Of a stretch of DNA of 64,000 nucleotides, positions 24,443-36,740 are shown one piece after another. This DNA comes from Eumeta japonica (lineage: Eukaryota > Arthropoda > Insecta > Lepidoptera > Psychidae). Location of the stretch: positions 1 to 64,000 of the forward strand of contig BGZK01000476.1 of the NCBI GenBank assembly GCA_005406025.1, written 5' to 3'. A program made the position numbers and the translations under genes. The notes under the pieces are model-generated. The model saw only the letters and a list, made by a program, of their open reading frames with translations, did not search any database and was not told the DNA's origin. The first letter of the stretch is position 1, and every line of letters starts with the position of its first letter.

Positions 24443-24647
24443 AACACGCTTTTATTAGCTTCACCTGCACGTATGTGGAATTATTGTGGAAAAAGCGTGG
24501 GGCGCTTTGTGCCATTTTTCGTATAAAGAGCAACCCACACTTTTTCCACAATAATATTAGTATTTTTCGTCATTGTTTATTATTTTTTTCGGCTCATATT
24601 CAGAATTATTTTTCACTTTTTAGTATGATGTGCTTTAAAAGCGTGTT
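24443..24647. mobile_element. Palindromic MITE-like element with nested stem-loop
   Basis: Outer arms AACACGCTTTTA (24443-24454) and TAAAAGCGTGTT (24636-24647) are exact reverse complements. Inside, 24481-24501 (TTATTGTGGAAAAAGCGTGGG) pairs with 24534-24554, 20 of 21 bases, around a 32-base loop. Nested inverted repeats without a reading frame of note suggest a foldback or MITE-like element. A single-copy regulatory hairpin is possible but less likely. Confidence 0.5.
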
Positions 24648-24659
24648 TTTAGTTTTTTT

Positions 24660-25080
24660 AAACTATATTTATTTTTTCATTTAATACAGCTCACTTATAT
24701 ATAATCACTTTCAAATTCAGCTATGAATAAGGACCGTGAAATAAACCGACTAAGTCTGTAAATAAAGATATTAGAGACAATAAAACGTATTCCTCGGAAA
24801 AGGGCTTAAATTGGATTTACTCTAATACGATGGAGTTGAATATTTCTTATTAAACTGAATATTATATTTAATAAGTGATGTTTCAAAGCTTTTAACTAAT
24901 TATAGAACATTCATTTTCTCTCACAGACGTGTAAATTGTCACTTTTACTCGAGCTAAGTTTTAGCTTTAACTTTAAATGAACCGTGTAAATGCTCTTAGA
25001 CACGTTACGTAATCTACATGGGTCAAAATGAAAGTCCTTAGAAAATCAAAAACTGAGCAAAGTAACAAGTTATTTTTACT
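24660..25080. other. AT-rich intergenic, nothing recognised
   Basis: No supportable feature. Confidence 0.4.
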
Positions 25081-25084
25081 ATTA

Positions 25085-26110
25085 TCGTTTTTCACAATAG
25101 TGTCCGTAAAAATCAATACATCGCTTCATTCTACGTAACCACTAAGAGAAACACTGTCCACTCGCACTTGGGGGTCGTTTCGACAGCCTTTTCATATGCA
25201 GCCAGTGCTTCCTCGGCGTCCGTAAGCCACTTTGCTCGAAGTGTTTCTTTTATCTTAAGAAACAAATTAAAATAGTACAGTGCTAGGATGGGGCCGTAAG
25301 GCCGGTAAGCCAGTATTTCCATACCTAACGTCCCCAGTTCGTTAGTTGTTTGCCTAGCAGTATGTGGTTAGTCGTTGTTATGATGAGGGGGAATCCTACT
25401 GGGAGATCGTTTTTTCTGAACATTTTCCGAAACAAGAGGCAAACAAATGTTAGTGTGCAATTGTTGCATAATTATCACCATCATCTTTGAATTATTGATA
25501 TAACCACCATCTTTGTTCCGAGGTTTCGATCTCCTTTTACTTTATTACGCAACTCCTCAAAAGTTAATATCCACAGAGCAGATTGTCTTTTGGTTTTGTA
25601 ATCGTAACAGTAAGTCCAGCTTTCGTCATCTGTGACAACATCGTACACGGCCTTTGAATCACCACCGGAAAATCTTTGCATCGTTTCGCGGCATTAATTA
25701 ACGCGACGGAGTTTTTGAACATCGGTTAAATTGAGAGGTATCCACCGAATACAAAACTTCCTGACCGCTAAAAATATTCATAAAGGATTTTGTGCACTTC
25801 TTATGCCGATGCCTAAGCTTGTCCGAATCTATTGGTAGGTCACTATTTACTCAGTATCTATCATGAGCCGCACAGCACTGATGTTGTCTTCGGAAGACAA
25901 CAACGTCATTCTGGACGTCCCTCACGCAGATCTTGTCAGATTAGTCAACTACGATTCAACTCGATAAACCAATTACAAACAGTGGCAAGGAATGGAGCTT
26001 CATCATGAAAGACCACTTGAAGACTGTTATAACTTTTTTTTTGGCTTAAATGGCAAAGAAAGTCATAGAAAATTGTCGCAATAATTTTTCTCGCCCTAAA
26101 TTCATGTTGA
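25085..26110 (-). mobile_element. Mariner-like transposon, full-span dead transposase
   Basis: Read on the minus strand from about 26103 (MNLGRE start), the transposase can be followed to its C-terminus near 25085. Blocks in order: a frameshifted helix-turn-helix region with many stops; a VTYQ-like middle; MQRFSGGDSKAVYDVVTDDE, holding a catalytic Asp (minus frame 25681-25481); and the tail KETLRAKWLTDAEEALAAYE (minus frame 25322-25131). In the conserved PYSPDLAP-x-D block both Asp positions are lost, reading PYGPILALYY, so the DD34D triad is broken. Length fits a complete mariner ORF of about 340 codons. It is a different subgroup from the copy at 2500-3515. Confidence 0.8.
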
Positions 26111-27090
26111 CGTTAGACCAAAAAAAAATTTGTCGCTAATTTGTAAAAACAAATGACATGTGAATACAATACACACAAAAAGGTTAGGAAAGAATTCCAT
26201 TTTTTTAATTTAAATATGTTTTATTATTTTAAAGTTTCTGAGTGGCCAATTGTAAACATATAAGTCTGACCTAACGTATAAGGTGAATATGTCACTTTGT
26301 CACATGATCGTTATGGCATTATTCTAAATATCATGTTTCATATGGTTTCATTATAGTAATACTAAAGGCCTGTTCCACAGTTGTCAAGTAACCTTTTAAA
26401 GAAACAACTTTTTACTTTATTTGTAACGCATTGCGTTTCCTAATCTACAAGTAGCATTACTAGAAAAATAAAGTACTGAGTACACTACAGGGTGCATCGT
26501 CTGCCCTGTAGAGCTCAGACCTCCCAAGAAACAGAAAATGAAATGGCACTCCTCGTGTGATCATACGACCGGCCTGTAATTTCTTACTTCGTATTTGAGT
26601 CATGTTGTCCAACTTAGCATGGCAGGATGTTACAGTTTTTTTTCCTTTGTCATAGCCAAACTGCGCTGGTTTCCTAAATAAATATGTGAATGTCAATACA
26701 TACATTAAAATACGTTTTGTTTTCAATTACAAGACTTGTTCTGCTTATACAATTATAGCTTTTAAATATATAACACTTAACCATACGCAACAAAAAAATA
26801 ATTGTCATACAATATTATTTTCATGCGTAAGCAAGCCTCTTTAAATAAATCGTCAGTAACTATAGCTATAGCCAATGAAGTAACGTAGTAGATTTTGGTG
26901 AAAAGCGCACGAGTTATTCGCAACTACACTTGACAAGTAAAAAATAACCAACACGTAGTTATTTTACACTTACTGGGTGAGGGTGAAACGGGCTCTAAAA
27001 GAAATAATTTTATGTTGCTGTCTAAGAATTTTTTTTTCTAGCAATTAAGTACATATTAAACAAATGAAAAGCTAGTTGTGGTGCCATCTG
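26111..27090. other. AT-rich intergenic, nothing recognised
   Basis: The minus frame at 26460-26726 shows no recognisable domain. Confidence 0.4.
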
Positions 27091-27094
27091 ATAC

Positions 27095-27425
27095 CGTAAA
27101 ATGTGTAAATTCTATAAATGACGTGCTCGAACGCCTCACGTATTAGTCTGACCCGATTTTTTTAGTTTTAAATCTAAGTAAGATAAAACACATGCCACTT
27201 GGTGCTACACGTCAAATAGATAAGACATTGATAGTTATTAATTATAAAAATTTAGTCATCAGCGATAAATCAATAGAAAAGGTTACCAAGGTCAAAAATT
27301 TGGGTCTGTTAATGCTGAACTGAAATTCGAAAACCATATTTTAGGTGTGGTCTAAAACTTTTTCTATAGACTTAAGGTTTTGTATTCAATGCGTGATTAT
27401 TTTAGTGTTAATAAGTAATTATCGA
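27095..27425 (+). mobile_element. Jockey/BS-like LINE RT scrap
   Basis: The + strand around 27185-27300 reads TKHMPLGATRQIDKTLIVIN, then KSIEKVTKVKNLGLLM. This matches the post-catalytic RT stretch of a jockey-like family (...VKKTK..., ...I-x-x-V-x-x-x-KNLG...). A frameshifted FYRLKVLY-like block follows near 27360. Heavily decayed. Confidence 0.6.
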
Positions 27426-27429
27426 TTAA

Positions 27430-28430
27430 TATAATTTAATTTCTTATAATTAATTGCAAATAAATTATTGTAAATAAAACTTTAAAAGGTCGAATGTCTA
27501 CGACAGTGCTATGGTTGTTTGTCTCTACGTCACTGTGTTAAAACGTTTTCATACGAGTGCTATCAACGACGTCTAACTGTGGGTACACTATTAAAAGTGC
27601 AATATAATAAAAAAGTTGTGTTAATTATTAATTTGATTCAATAATTTGTAACAAGGAGATCACAGACTTATCAATATTGATAACGATATACTTACTATTT
27701 ACAGACGCTTTGGTTACTGATTTTTCAAAAAATTCGATGTACTTAAGCATCGAAATCATTTTTAGGATGTAATAACGTGAATACAAGTAACAATAAAACA
27801 TATGTACAATAAATTCATGTATTAAATTGTTGATAAAGTATTACACGTGAGTGATGGTGACAAAGCTGTAAGTTATATTCAAATTAATCGCAAAAACTTA
27901 TTCAAATACATCGAAATTATTTTCACAGTAATGAAATGGTAAAAAAAATTGAAACAACTGACTATGGGGCATAGTGAAAACAATTGATTTGAAATTATTT
28001 TTTCAGCAGTAAATATGTGTGGGGAGAACTTTTGCAATATCCTAAAAAATAAACACAATAATTGTTTTAGTTCTGAAAAGTAAATTTATTACATATATAT
28101 TGTCTATAAAAAAACGTCATATCGGTTTAAAACTATTCCCTTATTAGAGATGTCTGTCTTACCAGAAGAAATAAACATTATGACAATACACATTTATGAG
28201 TTTTACAAGCACTATCAACTCACCATTGGTACTAATTATTAATAAATATTTATAATTCGATACGAGTTTTACATTTAAATGACAAATTAACCAAAAATTG
28301 TTCTGTTACGCAATTTATGTACACTCTTAACTCTTTCTATTAACCATATGATTCTCAAATACATTTACGTTATTTTAATTTTTTCATCGAACGTAATCAG
28401 GTTACTTTAGTCCTTATAAAATTTTATATT
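27430..28430. other. AT-rich intergenic, nothing recognised
   Basis: No supportable gene, RNA or repeat. Confidence 0.4.
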
Positions 28431-28439
28431 TGATTCGCT

Positions 28440-28545
28440 TCAATCAGCGCACCCACGTGTGACGTGCGGCGGGACACTCCAGATTCTCTAACCAGAAGAG
28501 TCACGCCTCAATTCCCTGTAGCGTGACGCCTGACGATCATGACTT
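28440..28545. other. GC-richer block with CACGTG word
   Basis: It contains CCACGTGTGACGTGCGGCG and a TAGCGTGACGCCTGACG stretch in AT-rich DNA. This could be a regulatory block; there is no coding evidence. Confidence 0.2.
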
Positions 28546-28849
28546 CAATATTCACACGTTCACTAAGCCTCTACAGTTCCCAATGAACTGAGGTTACTAA
28601 ACGAGGATATTTTTTCGATTTGAAGTACATGTTGCATATAATTTATCCGCTCGACCCATTCGTCAAACAATGAGTAAGCACGTTTTTTTATATATTACAT
28701 GAAATCAATACATTTATTTAGGTTAAAAAACAATAAAATTTGATCTAAAATACGATCTTATTAAAAAAAACCGTGAGAAGAATATCATAATTCAAGAAAA
28801 AAAATGATATGTGTTTTGTACTATCTCACTAAAGAAGCGTACCCTCCTG

Positions 28850-29065
28850 TAATATTGTTAGTTTCAGGCTTAGGAGCTTGTAGGTTAGCCTCCGGGACGG
28901 CGCAGTACGAGCTGTGGACTGCTGACGACCGTCGTCACTGGGGTGCTGACTCCAGCCGGAGTCACTTAGCTCTCAAAACTGCGGAGCAAGCGGCTTATTG
29001 GATATGTGGTAAAACTTATTGGCTAATTCGTTTGTTGTCAGAATTTGAACCCGGCAACTCCTGAT
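28850..29065 (-). repeat. SINE-like remnant (minus strand)
   Basis: The minus strand from 29062 reads GGGTTCAAATTCTGAC followed by a tail similar to that after box B in the SINE at 37000-37100 (CTGAC..., ...AATAAGTTTTA). A box-A-like word is not visible, so the head is missing or decayed. The 86-codon + frame at 28804-29064 overlaps this and is probably a chance frame. Confidence 0.3.
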
Positions 29066-29069
29066 AAAC

Positions 29070-29640
29070 AATATCTTTACATAATATTGTTGAGAACTAC
29101 GCTCATAATTACATAATAGTTCCCTCAAGAAATAGTTGAGAATAGTACTTTCTTATCTTTACGATGGAGAGAACTCCATTGTAAAGGACGAATTTTGATG
29201 AATAAGTATGTCCTATATTGCAATAAATTGTATTTGTTTGTGTCGAACGTGATATGTTTACGGCTTGTTCTAAAGCGGTTCCGTGGTGAATTATTATATT
29301 TAATTGTTACTGAATATAAATAGCTTCGGTTTTTCTGCGTGTTTACTTTTAACTTGGTTTCAATCCTTGAATCCCGATGAAGTCATGTCTCTAACAATGT
29401 ATAAAATATACCTAAAATATATTATTTTAAGCTATATGAGAGTGAGACAATGGCAGAACATGCCAATGGAGAAAAATACATAGTTTTACTCAGCCAATAG
29501 CAGAATAGTAGCTAAAGGTATTTCTATGCAAATCTAGAATTTCAACCATGGCTATTGAAGACCAGTTATTGATTAAAATGTTTTGTTACTGCACTTGCAT
29601 TCACTTCGATTGCAAATGTATGTCGACACATCAAGACATT
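29070..29640. other. AT-rich intergenic, nothing recognised
   Basis: No supportable feature. Confidence 0.4.
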
Positions 29641-29649
29641 GGCTTTAGA

Positions 29650-29860
29650 TTATTCGATAAATTAATGTACATTGCGTGACAGCGCATGCACACGCCGCGG
29701 GTAGAATCAAGTTACGTATACAAACTTAACTGGGAACGGGGCGCGCCTTCAAATGAATTTATCGCCTTAATTAAGATCATTCACTCGACTTAAACTCGCT
29801 GCAAATTGTATTCGGCACTCGCGAAACCGGTTTGAATAACAGGAAATTAATAGCGATAGC
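29650..29860. promoter_or_regulatory. Candidate conserved noncoding block
   Basis: Unique-looking sequence mixing CpG-rich words (GCACACGCCGCGGG, GGGGCGCGCC) with homeodomain-like words (TTAATTAAG, GGAAATTAATAG). There is no reading frame. The pattern is typical of insect enhancers, but function is inferred from composition only. Confidence 0.2.
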
Positions 29861-30479
29861 AGATTTTCAGAACGTCATTTTTATTTTGTCCCTAGTCTAT
29901 ATTGGTGCATAAAAAAGAGAAAAAGGAAACAATGGCGATAATTAAGCTTAATTTTAATAAAAAAAGAGCTTAAAACAATCAAAACAGCATACGGTTGTGG
30001 AAAGAGAAACACAAACGTTATATCAACTTTGACATCAACTGTCTCATTACATTGTATACACGCAAATAGTTCTATCCGTACTCGTCCAAAGGTTGTGACG
30101 TCGTATATAACATATCGTATATTTTGTTTATATATTTTATTTATCTCTGAGTTTTACTTTTTTTCTATTGAATAACTTTTAAAATATGAAAACCGATGAG
30201 CAAGGAGACAAGCGCCGGAAGACAGAATAATAATGAAGATTGAATTGTAAATTCTAAGTTTCTCGACAAATAGGAGGAGAAGTGAATATACGTTTGATTC
30301 TTTAGCTATTTTGTGCAGGAAATATTCTTCAATAAAATATTCTAACTTACTTTCATCAGTATCAAATATTATTAAGATCAAAAGAGAAACGATTTTTCTT
30401 TGCCCGAGTATCAGTTACGAAAGACCATTCGACGCGGGATCGTTTGTAAATCATTTTATATTGTTTATAATATTATTAA

Positions 30480-30720
30480 CGTAAAAGTGTGTATGTCCCA
30501 AGTGCCGTTTCTCCGGAAATAGTCGTATAGAAGCCGAAGCAAAAGCACGCCGGCGGAGGGCGATAATACCCGCCAACAGCGGCGAATTACACCATCACGT
30601 ACCCACGGAGTGGAAGCAGTTAATTGATATAACGCTGTGGTAACGTATGGAGATGTATGTGCAGAATTAGCGCCGAGTGTGGAGCGGGGATACCTTCGTT
30701 GGATGTTTTGACCCGGACAC
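30480..30720. promoter_or_regulatory. Candidate conserved noncoding block
   Basis: A GC-rich patch in AT-rich DNA, open on the minus strand for 93 codons (30746-30465) without any recognisable domain. The lack of splice borders or domain argues for noncoding sequence. Confidence 0.2.
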
Positions 30721-31079
30721 TTTATACTTATCCAATATTTGGTCATTAAGTACTTCTAGTTTTCAGGTTGTCATTTAATGTGATTTGCGTTAAAGAATAA
30801 TGAACTTCTTTCATTGTTGATTTCTTTACTTTTCATTTTATTTTTTATGGACATTTAAAATTTATGCATAAAATGGAAGAATGGTCCACCTTAGCCTTTG
30901 CGTCTGTTAACCTCCGCTTCCGGGGAGGCTAAGCTATACATATACGCTACAGACTCCACCTCCGCTCAAAAGAACTCCTTGGCAACCTTTATGTGACCTC
31001 ACACATAGTTTTTCTTATATAGTAGCATAAGAAAAACAATAAAGAATTGCTATTTTACGTATTTACATATAACTTTTAA

Positions 31080-31560
31080 ATGATGTAATAAAATGCATTA
31101 TTTAAATTCCAATTCAAATTAAAAATATCTTTATTTCATAAGTTACAAAATTTATTATTACTTGAAATACATCATAATTTTTTTGCGAATTTACACTTTA
31201 CCGCTCGTTCGGAAGGCAGTTTTCCCTCAAGAACGAGCAGGAAACTTAAAGGTAGCTCTTTTCTAATTTGCTCATACATAGCCAAAACAAATAAAAAACC
31301 ATTAAGAACGAAACAGCTCGGTAAGAAATTAAGCCGCTTATGCCTATGGATACTTGTCTTCTAAATATTCAGAAATTGTTTAATACCCTTTTGTACTGAG
31401 TGACTGTTTAATAACACTTAAATTTTTACAGGAGTAAATCTTTTATATATACAGGAACTTTATTGAATAGGCGCACACAGACCTCTCTAAATGAATTTGT
31501 GACTTTACTTAGTTGACTAACATGTAAAATCGATTTACTTTTATTTCTGGTATTAAGTTT
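31080..31560 (-). mobile_element. LINE 3' tail, same family as 46975-49950
   Basis: It starts, on the + strand, with AATTCAAATTAAAAATATC and TTTATTTCATAAGTTAC, followed by AAGAACGAGCAGGAAACTTA. The stretch at 46975-47470 has the same order of words. On the minus strand this is a LINE 3' untranslated tail ending in AAATAAAGATATTTT-like sequence. It is a severely truncated copy. Confidence 0.6.
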
Positions 31561-31604
31561 ATGTCGACTACTATTTCTTTTAAACATTTCTAATTTTTTT
31601 TACA

Positions 31605-32390
31605 TGTAAATGGAAGGTCAAAGAGACATTGAGGTTTTGGAGTGGAAAGGATTGAGTAGAAGGATATTGCCATTCCTCAAAGGAATAGTGAGTGGAACAG
31701 ATAGCTGGTTGAGGACTCCGAGTGCACCTGCCCATGTCCCCTGCTTAAATCCGGATAGGATTTGTTCAGGTAGACACCCCCTGGAGATATCGAGAGTGCA
31801 TGCGGATAATAAAGTGAATGGGGTCTTGCTCGCTATTATGAATAGTAAAAGCGTTTCACGACAAGCGCGCTTGGCTATCCACAATGGGGTCTTAATCCCT
31901 ACACTTATGTATGGTAGTGAAAGCTGGGTATGGCAGAAGAAAAACGAAAGGAGGATTAATGCAGTGGAGATGCTATCGCTGCGTAATATGTGTGGAGTGT
32001 CTCGGATAGACAGATGTGGAAACAGTAATCTTAAAGAACGGGTTAATTTGATGGAAGACTAGAGTAGAAAGAGATATGTTGCGGTGGTTTGGTCACCTGG
32101 AAAGGATAATTAAAAGTAGACTGACAAAACAAATATATAGAGCGAATGTGTGTGATAGAAAGGTCGGCAAGAGTAGCCCTAGAAACTGCTATGCAGACCG
32201 TATCGGTGGCATATTAAAAAAGGGCCAAATTTGAAGCACCCGAAACTAAAGAGCTTGCATAAAAAGATTGATGGATGTAAGTGAGACATGATACGCAAAG
32301 ATTACACCATATAGAAATCTATAGTCTCTGCCTACCCTTCTGGGAGAGAGGCGTGAGTTTATTTTATTATTATTATTACATATTTATTCT
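31605..32390 (+). mobile_element. LINE RT C-terminal region (150-codon frame plus tail)
   Basis: The frame 31610-32062 reads HADNKVNGVLLAIMNSKSVS, ARLAIHNGVLIPTLMYGSES, WVWQKKNERRINAVEMLSLR and NMCGVSRIDR. This is the well-conserved C-terminal region that recurs in lepidopteran LINE reverse transcriptases. After a frameshift it continues with a TDKTNI-like block and ends near 32340 with KSIVSAYPSGREA. A second copy of the last part lies at 55585-55980. It is comparatively young (long frame), but it is 5'-truncated and frameshifted. The minus frame 31884-31618 is a shadow. Confidence 0.75.
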
Positions 32391-32394
32391 TTAA

Positions 32395-33370
32395 ACACGA
32401 TTTTGTCTTTTCTCAACAATTTGTACTTCGATATTTAATTAACCAGAGGGTCATCTGTAATTGGCTTTATAAATTGTAATTTTATCTGTCCCTAATAAAT
32501 TAATAAATCTATATCTATCTACCAACTTCTATATACATCAGAAATTTAACCTTATTATTAAGCCATGTGAACACTTTTTTCTTCTGTCGAACTCTAAAAC
32601 TTATGATAGATCACGAGAAGAAAAAGTACGAAACGACAACGAACCAACGAGTCGAACTCAATCGAAGGAGCTGGATCGTCCTAGAGCCGGTGCGCGCAAG
32701 CGCATATCAACTTAACAGTCTCATTCTTTTATGTCATTATTATTATGCTTTATATTTCTTCACATTTATTGGGTATAAATATAAAACTCTCGCTATTTCA
32801 TAGTTAATTTTTCTGTTTTTGATACGTGCTATCATCCATTGCCGCTATTGCCATCCCGTGTTATTATTAAATGGGCGTTAACATATACGACTCAATGTGT
32901 TTACTTATTTTTATACTTATTTTCATTTGTTTTTACTAAACTTCATTTGTTTCGTTTCATTTTTCATTGACAGGGACCCTCGCGTGTTGACTTTGGGCCG
33001 AACCTCGCAGCGACTTAAAAAATGGATAATGAGATATTAAAAAAGATTGAATGTTTATCAATTCGAATAAAAGCAAATATTAGAAATTGTGTAAAGAAAA
33101 AACATTATAGAATTGGCATTTTTATAAATAAATAGTATTTCAAATTTATTTATTTCCATATTTATGTTTAACACTTAAATTATGCAACTTGTATTTTACG
33201 GACATTAAAAAGTGATAATTTGTTAGGATTTTATTAATGAGGGCCAGAAAAAAGATAAGATTTAATCTAAAACAAAATGTAAATTCGCAAATAGACTTTA
33301 GTTATCGAATTTACAAACAATAAATCAGTTTCAATTACCCGCACATCAGGTACATAGATCCAGAGATAAA
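32395..33370. other. AT-rich intergenic, nothing recognised
   Basis: The frame at 32567-32803 shows no recognisable product. Confidence 0.4.
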
Positions 33371-33399
33371 TATAATAAAATGTCTTTATTTCGTAACAA

Positions 33400-33605
33400 G
33401 AGAATGAACGCGAGGTAAGCCGTCCCAAATCGTGTACGACAAACAGCGTATTTTCTGGTAATGTTTGTATAGTGCCGGTAGGAAAAATATTTTCACACGC
33501 GCCCGCGACGGCGGCGCGCGCCGGCCGTAAATCCGTGGGGCGGGGCGTCGATCACGCGACCCGCGTGCATAATTCAGGGCGAAATAACTACGAGTAGACG
33601 ACACC
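33400..33605. promoter_or_regulatory. Candidate CpG-rich regulatory block
   Basis: A very GC-rich core at 33495-33570 (ACGGCGGCGCGCGCCGGCCG, GGGGCGGGGCG) is flanked by AT-rich DNA and mixed with TGCATAATTCAGG-like words. The minus frame of 72 codons (33604-33386) has no domain. Promoter, enhancer or CpG island is possible. Confidence 0.25.
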
Positions 33606-33609
33606 TGAA

Positions 33610-35450
33610 GTCACTACCGTTAATTTCTCCTTCAATTCGATGACCTTTTCTGATTGCGATCTCAACATGAGAGGCTTTAACAGCCATTCGCCTGGTTGTT
33701 AAACGTGTTTATACTTGTCTTCTTTTTTTTTTTGTTTTGTAGGAAAGTAAATTCCGACATAGCCACATCACTAGTACGTAGTGCATCCTTGTATGAATAA
33801 TTTTGTGACTACATTTATTAAAATAATGATATTTCCATTATTCAAACCCAAACGAAATTTCTAGGTGCGAAAAGACTGCGTTCTTTCAATCCCTAAAAAT
33901 TGACTTATTTTATGGTGGATATCATTCTGATATGGTACTACTATAAGAGACGTATTTCATAATATCAAAAACTATTTTACACAAACTTGTAAAAAACATT
34001 TGTCAAGCACATGACTAATTAAACAAGATTCTAATTGAAAACAAAGCTCACATCTACTATTATTACGATATGTGTATTAATAACAGATCTGAACTAAAAC
34101 AATTTCAACAAACATTTCTTATATAAACCTACAATAGTATTGATTCAGTAACTATAATAAAAGTAGGCAGATCATGCCAGCACTGGAAAGCAGTAAAACG
34201 CAGACTGTCTATAAAATAAAGAAAGCTGTCCTTATCGTTCTGCTTGCTTATAATTCTGTATCAGATTTGATGGTACCTTTTTTTTTTAATCTAAACCTAG
34301 GAAATCAACTTAAGACGTATATGCGATTAGTCGGTTTTTTTCACACAGTTTAGATTTCTAGTAACCGTTCTTATCCATACTACCCTCCGCACATCGCTCC
34401 ACTTATACAGGAACGGTCAACCGCACCGGACATAATTCAATTGATACTGTAAGCACGCAAGTTGTCGGCTGTTCTCGGCGGCCTAGTGGTATGTGCTATT
34501 TATTCCTCGGGACGATTCCAGCATTGTGATTCAGAACGGTTCCAAATTATCCAATGATAATTTCATCTTAAATTCACCCGTGTATTTGGCATGTAAACTG
34601 TGCGAGACTAACATATTTGCCATTCCAAGATATTTATCCGACATATAAAACGAAATTAAAGTTATAAAATATAATAATACGCCGCGACGCGGCTGTGCAT
34701 TACAGTCGGTCAACAGAAAACATGAAACTCTACTCAACTGCAATCATTCTCACTAATAATATAATATACTTACTTGGTGTAAAAAGAACACTATTATAAA
34801 AAGGAAACTTGATTCTTCAAACTTTTTATCATTTCAAGTCTCTCATAAGATATAACAACAAATGTCATAAAAAAATATTGCTCGGGCCGTCAATTGGTAT
34901 AGTTAGTCCGTAAGGATGTAATCACAATTTAGCTCTATTGATTTTATTAATTCACTTGATTTATTTTTTTATATATTCATTCATATTCATGAGAAATAAA
35001 AATCTATTGAATATGAACTCTTTTACGTTTGCCTATTGCTTTATAACAAATTTAAGATCAACAAATTTAAATTGTAGAGAGAAATGAAAAATTTTGGACA
35101 ACAGTGTCCGAGTATCCTTAACCGTATGAATAAACTTAACCTAGCACTTAAAAATATATTTCTTAGTTTTTTTTTCTCTTTTCCTTAAGATATTTTAAGT
35201 ATCGTTTGTACATAAATTGAGCAGTAACTTTGAATCGTAATTTTATTATTTAACTATTTCATTTAAATTTACATTACGATTTGACCACATATTACTATTC
35301 TATAATTTAATCGTTTTTAGAACTGATATAAGGACTAATGACGTCCAAGATTTATTAAACTCAAACAAAATTCATGTTTCATACCAATTGAAAGTAGGAT
35401 ATTGTAACAAGTAAGGAGCAAAATAAAACAGCTATACCCATTAGATGTCC
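33610..35450. other. AT-rich intergenic, nothing recognised
   Basis: The minus frame at 34531-34743 has no recognisable product. A modest GC-richer patch lies at 34380-34490. Confidence 0.4.
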
Positions 35451-35459
35451 ACATTTATA

Positions 35460-36740
35460 CCATTTATCACGAGTATGTGCGGGCTGCTCTCGTCGTCTCC
35501 CGCGCCGATTCGAGTCGTGGCAGTATTGTGACGTCACCGGGTTGCGGCCGCGCCATCGCAGACAATCGGCGGTCCTGGCGCGCCGGAGTAAAAACCCGAC
35601 ATTAAATATTCAAGCGCTTATTACAATCCATACATCAGACATTTAGGTGAATTCGCGTGTATTCATAATGTTTTTTACCTGCGCCCGGCGGCCTGCGCCA
35701 GACGTTGATAGCGCTCATTACGGCGATTCGCAGTTTTTGCACAACCCTCGCCCGGGTCGCGGGCCGTTTTGCGGTCCTAATGCCTCCTTTTCGTTGGACG
35801 GGCGGTTGACTTTTTGTTCGCGCGCGAACAGTAATTATGTGGCGCTGCCTACACGTGTATACGAAAATCGAGGGGCCCGCGATGTTTTCGAGTCGGATGT
35901 GTGTCGGCCTCAGCGGTTGCGGGGGGATGGCGTTGTGGTGCGGGAGGGGTGCGTTTTGTGATGTCACGAAATAGTAGTTTTTGTCAATGAAGTTGGCCGT
36001 AGAAAATTATGTCGGGATGCTTTTTTACGCATAAGGAAATATCGGGATGTTGGTAGCGAATTAGAAATGCGCAATGATTCTCAAACAAATAAGCACATCG
36101 ATCTAGGTTTTATATGACATCTAATTACCTTTATTCACATGAAAGAGAGTTTTACTGTAACGGGAGCATTCCGTTTGAAAACTTATATACTTCGTTCGAG
36201 CTGAAAGAAATTTCATTAAGCTCGAAGTCTATCTCGAGATGCTTATTTAAAAGAAAAGCCGCAAAGCTTCAAAGGATAATCATAGAGCGTCGTAATACGA
36301 ACGAAATTACAGAATTATCCTCGTCGCGGGACGTCTTTCCGAGGGCGCGACATCCCGAAGCGTTTCCTTAAATAATGTATCAGGCGGCCGTGTTTTTGGC
36401 GCACGCCGGAAATATTTTAGGCTTCTATCTCCCGCGTTTATTTGCATCGAAACGAAAATATTTAATCAGGCGTGTAATCTGGAGGTGCGGCGCGCACGCC
36501 GGCGGCAAAGCAAACCGCGCCTCGGCCCGTACGATTTATTGCTATTGAGACCCTACCGGAGAGCGCGTTTCCTCCGTGTCTCACCGATATTTTTATGCCA
36601 AACGGTCGCACCTTCGAGGGAGGGGGCGACTGGCACACGCCGTCGGCCGCGGATCGGTTTACAGAGCGATTCTCATTTTCGAATACGAAAATATACCCAT
36701 TGTGACCGATCGACCTGACAGTACATAATCTCAACCTGGG
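35460..36740. promoter_or_regulatory. 1.3-kb CpG-rich domain, candidate regulatory region
   Basis: Two GC-rich blocks (35480-35960 and 36310-36720) are separated by AT-rich sequence. They mix long CpG clusters with homeodomain-like words (GTAATTATG, TTTATTGC, TTTTTATGCC). A perfect CRE palindrome TGACGTCA occurs at 35529-35536. Frames are open on both strands at once (35647-35961 + with 35635-35967 -, and 36485-36718 + with 36462-36734 -), as expected of GC-rich noncoding DNA with few stops. No domain is recognised. It could be a CpG-rich promoter or an enhancer cluster. Confidence 0.3.
35529..35536. promoter_or_regulatory. CRE-like palindrome TGACGTCA
   Basis: A perfect 8-base CREB/ATF-type palindrome inside the CpG-rich domain. 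A single site of this length can occur by chance. Confidence 0.3.

Noticed and set aside
35635..35967. Long frames open on both strands in the CpG-rich domain
   Set aside because: Both strands are open over the same bases because GC-rich DNA has few stops. No domain, no splice borders and no codon bias were visible, so I did not call a gene.
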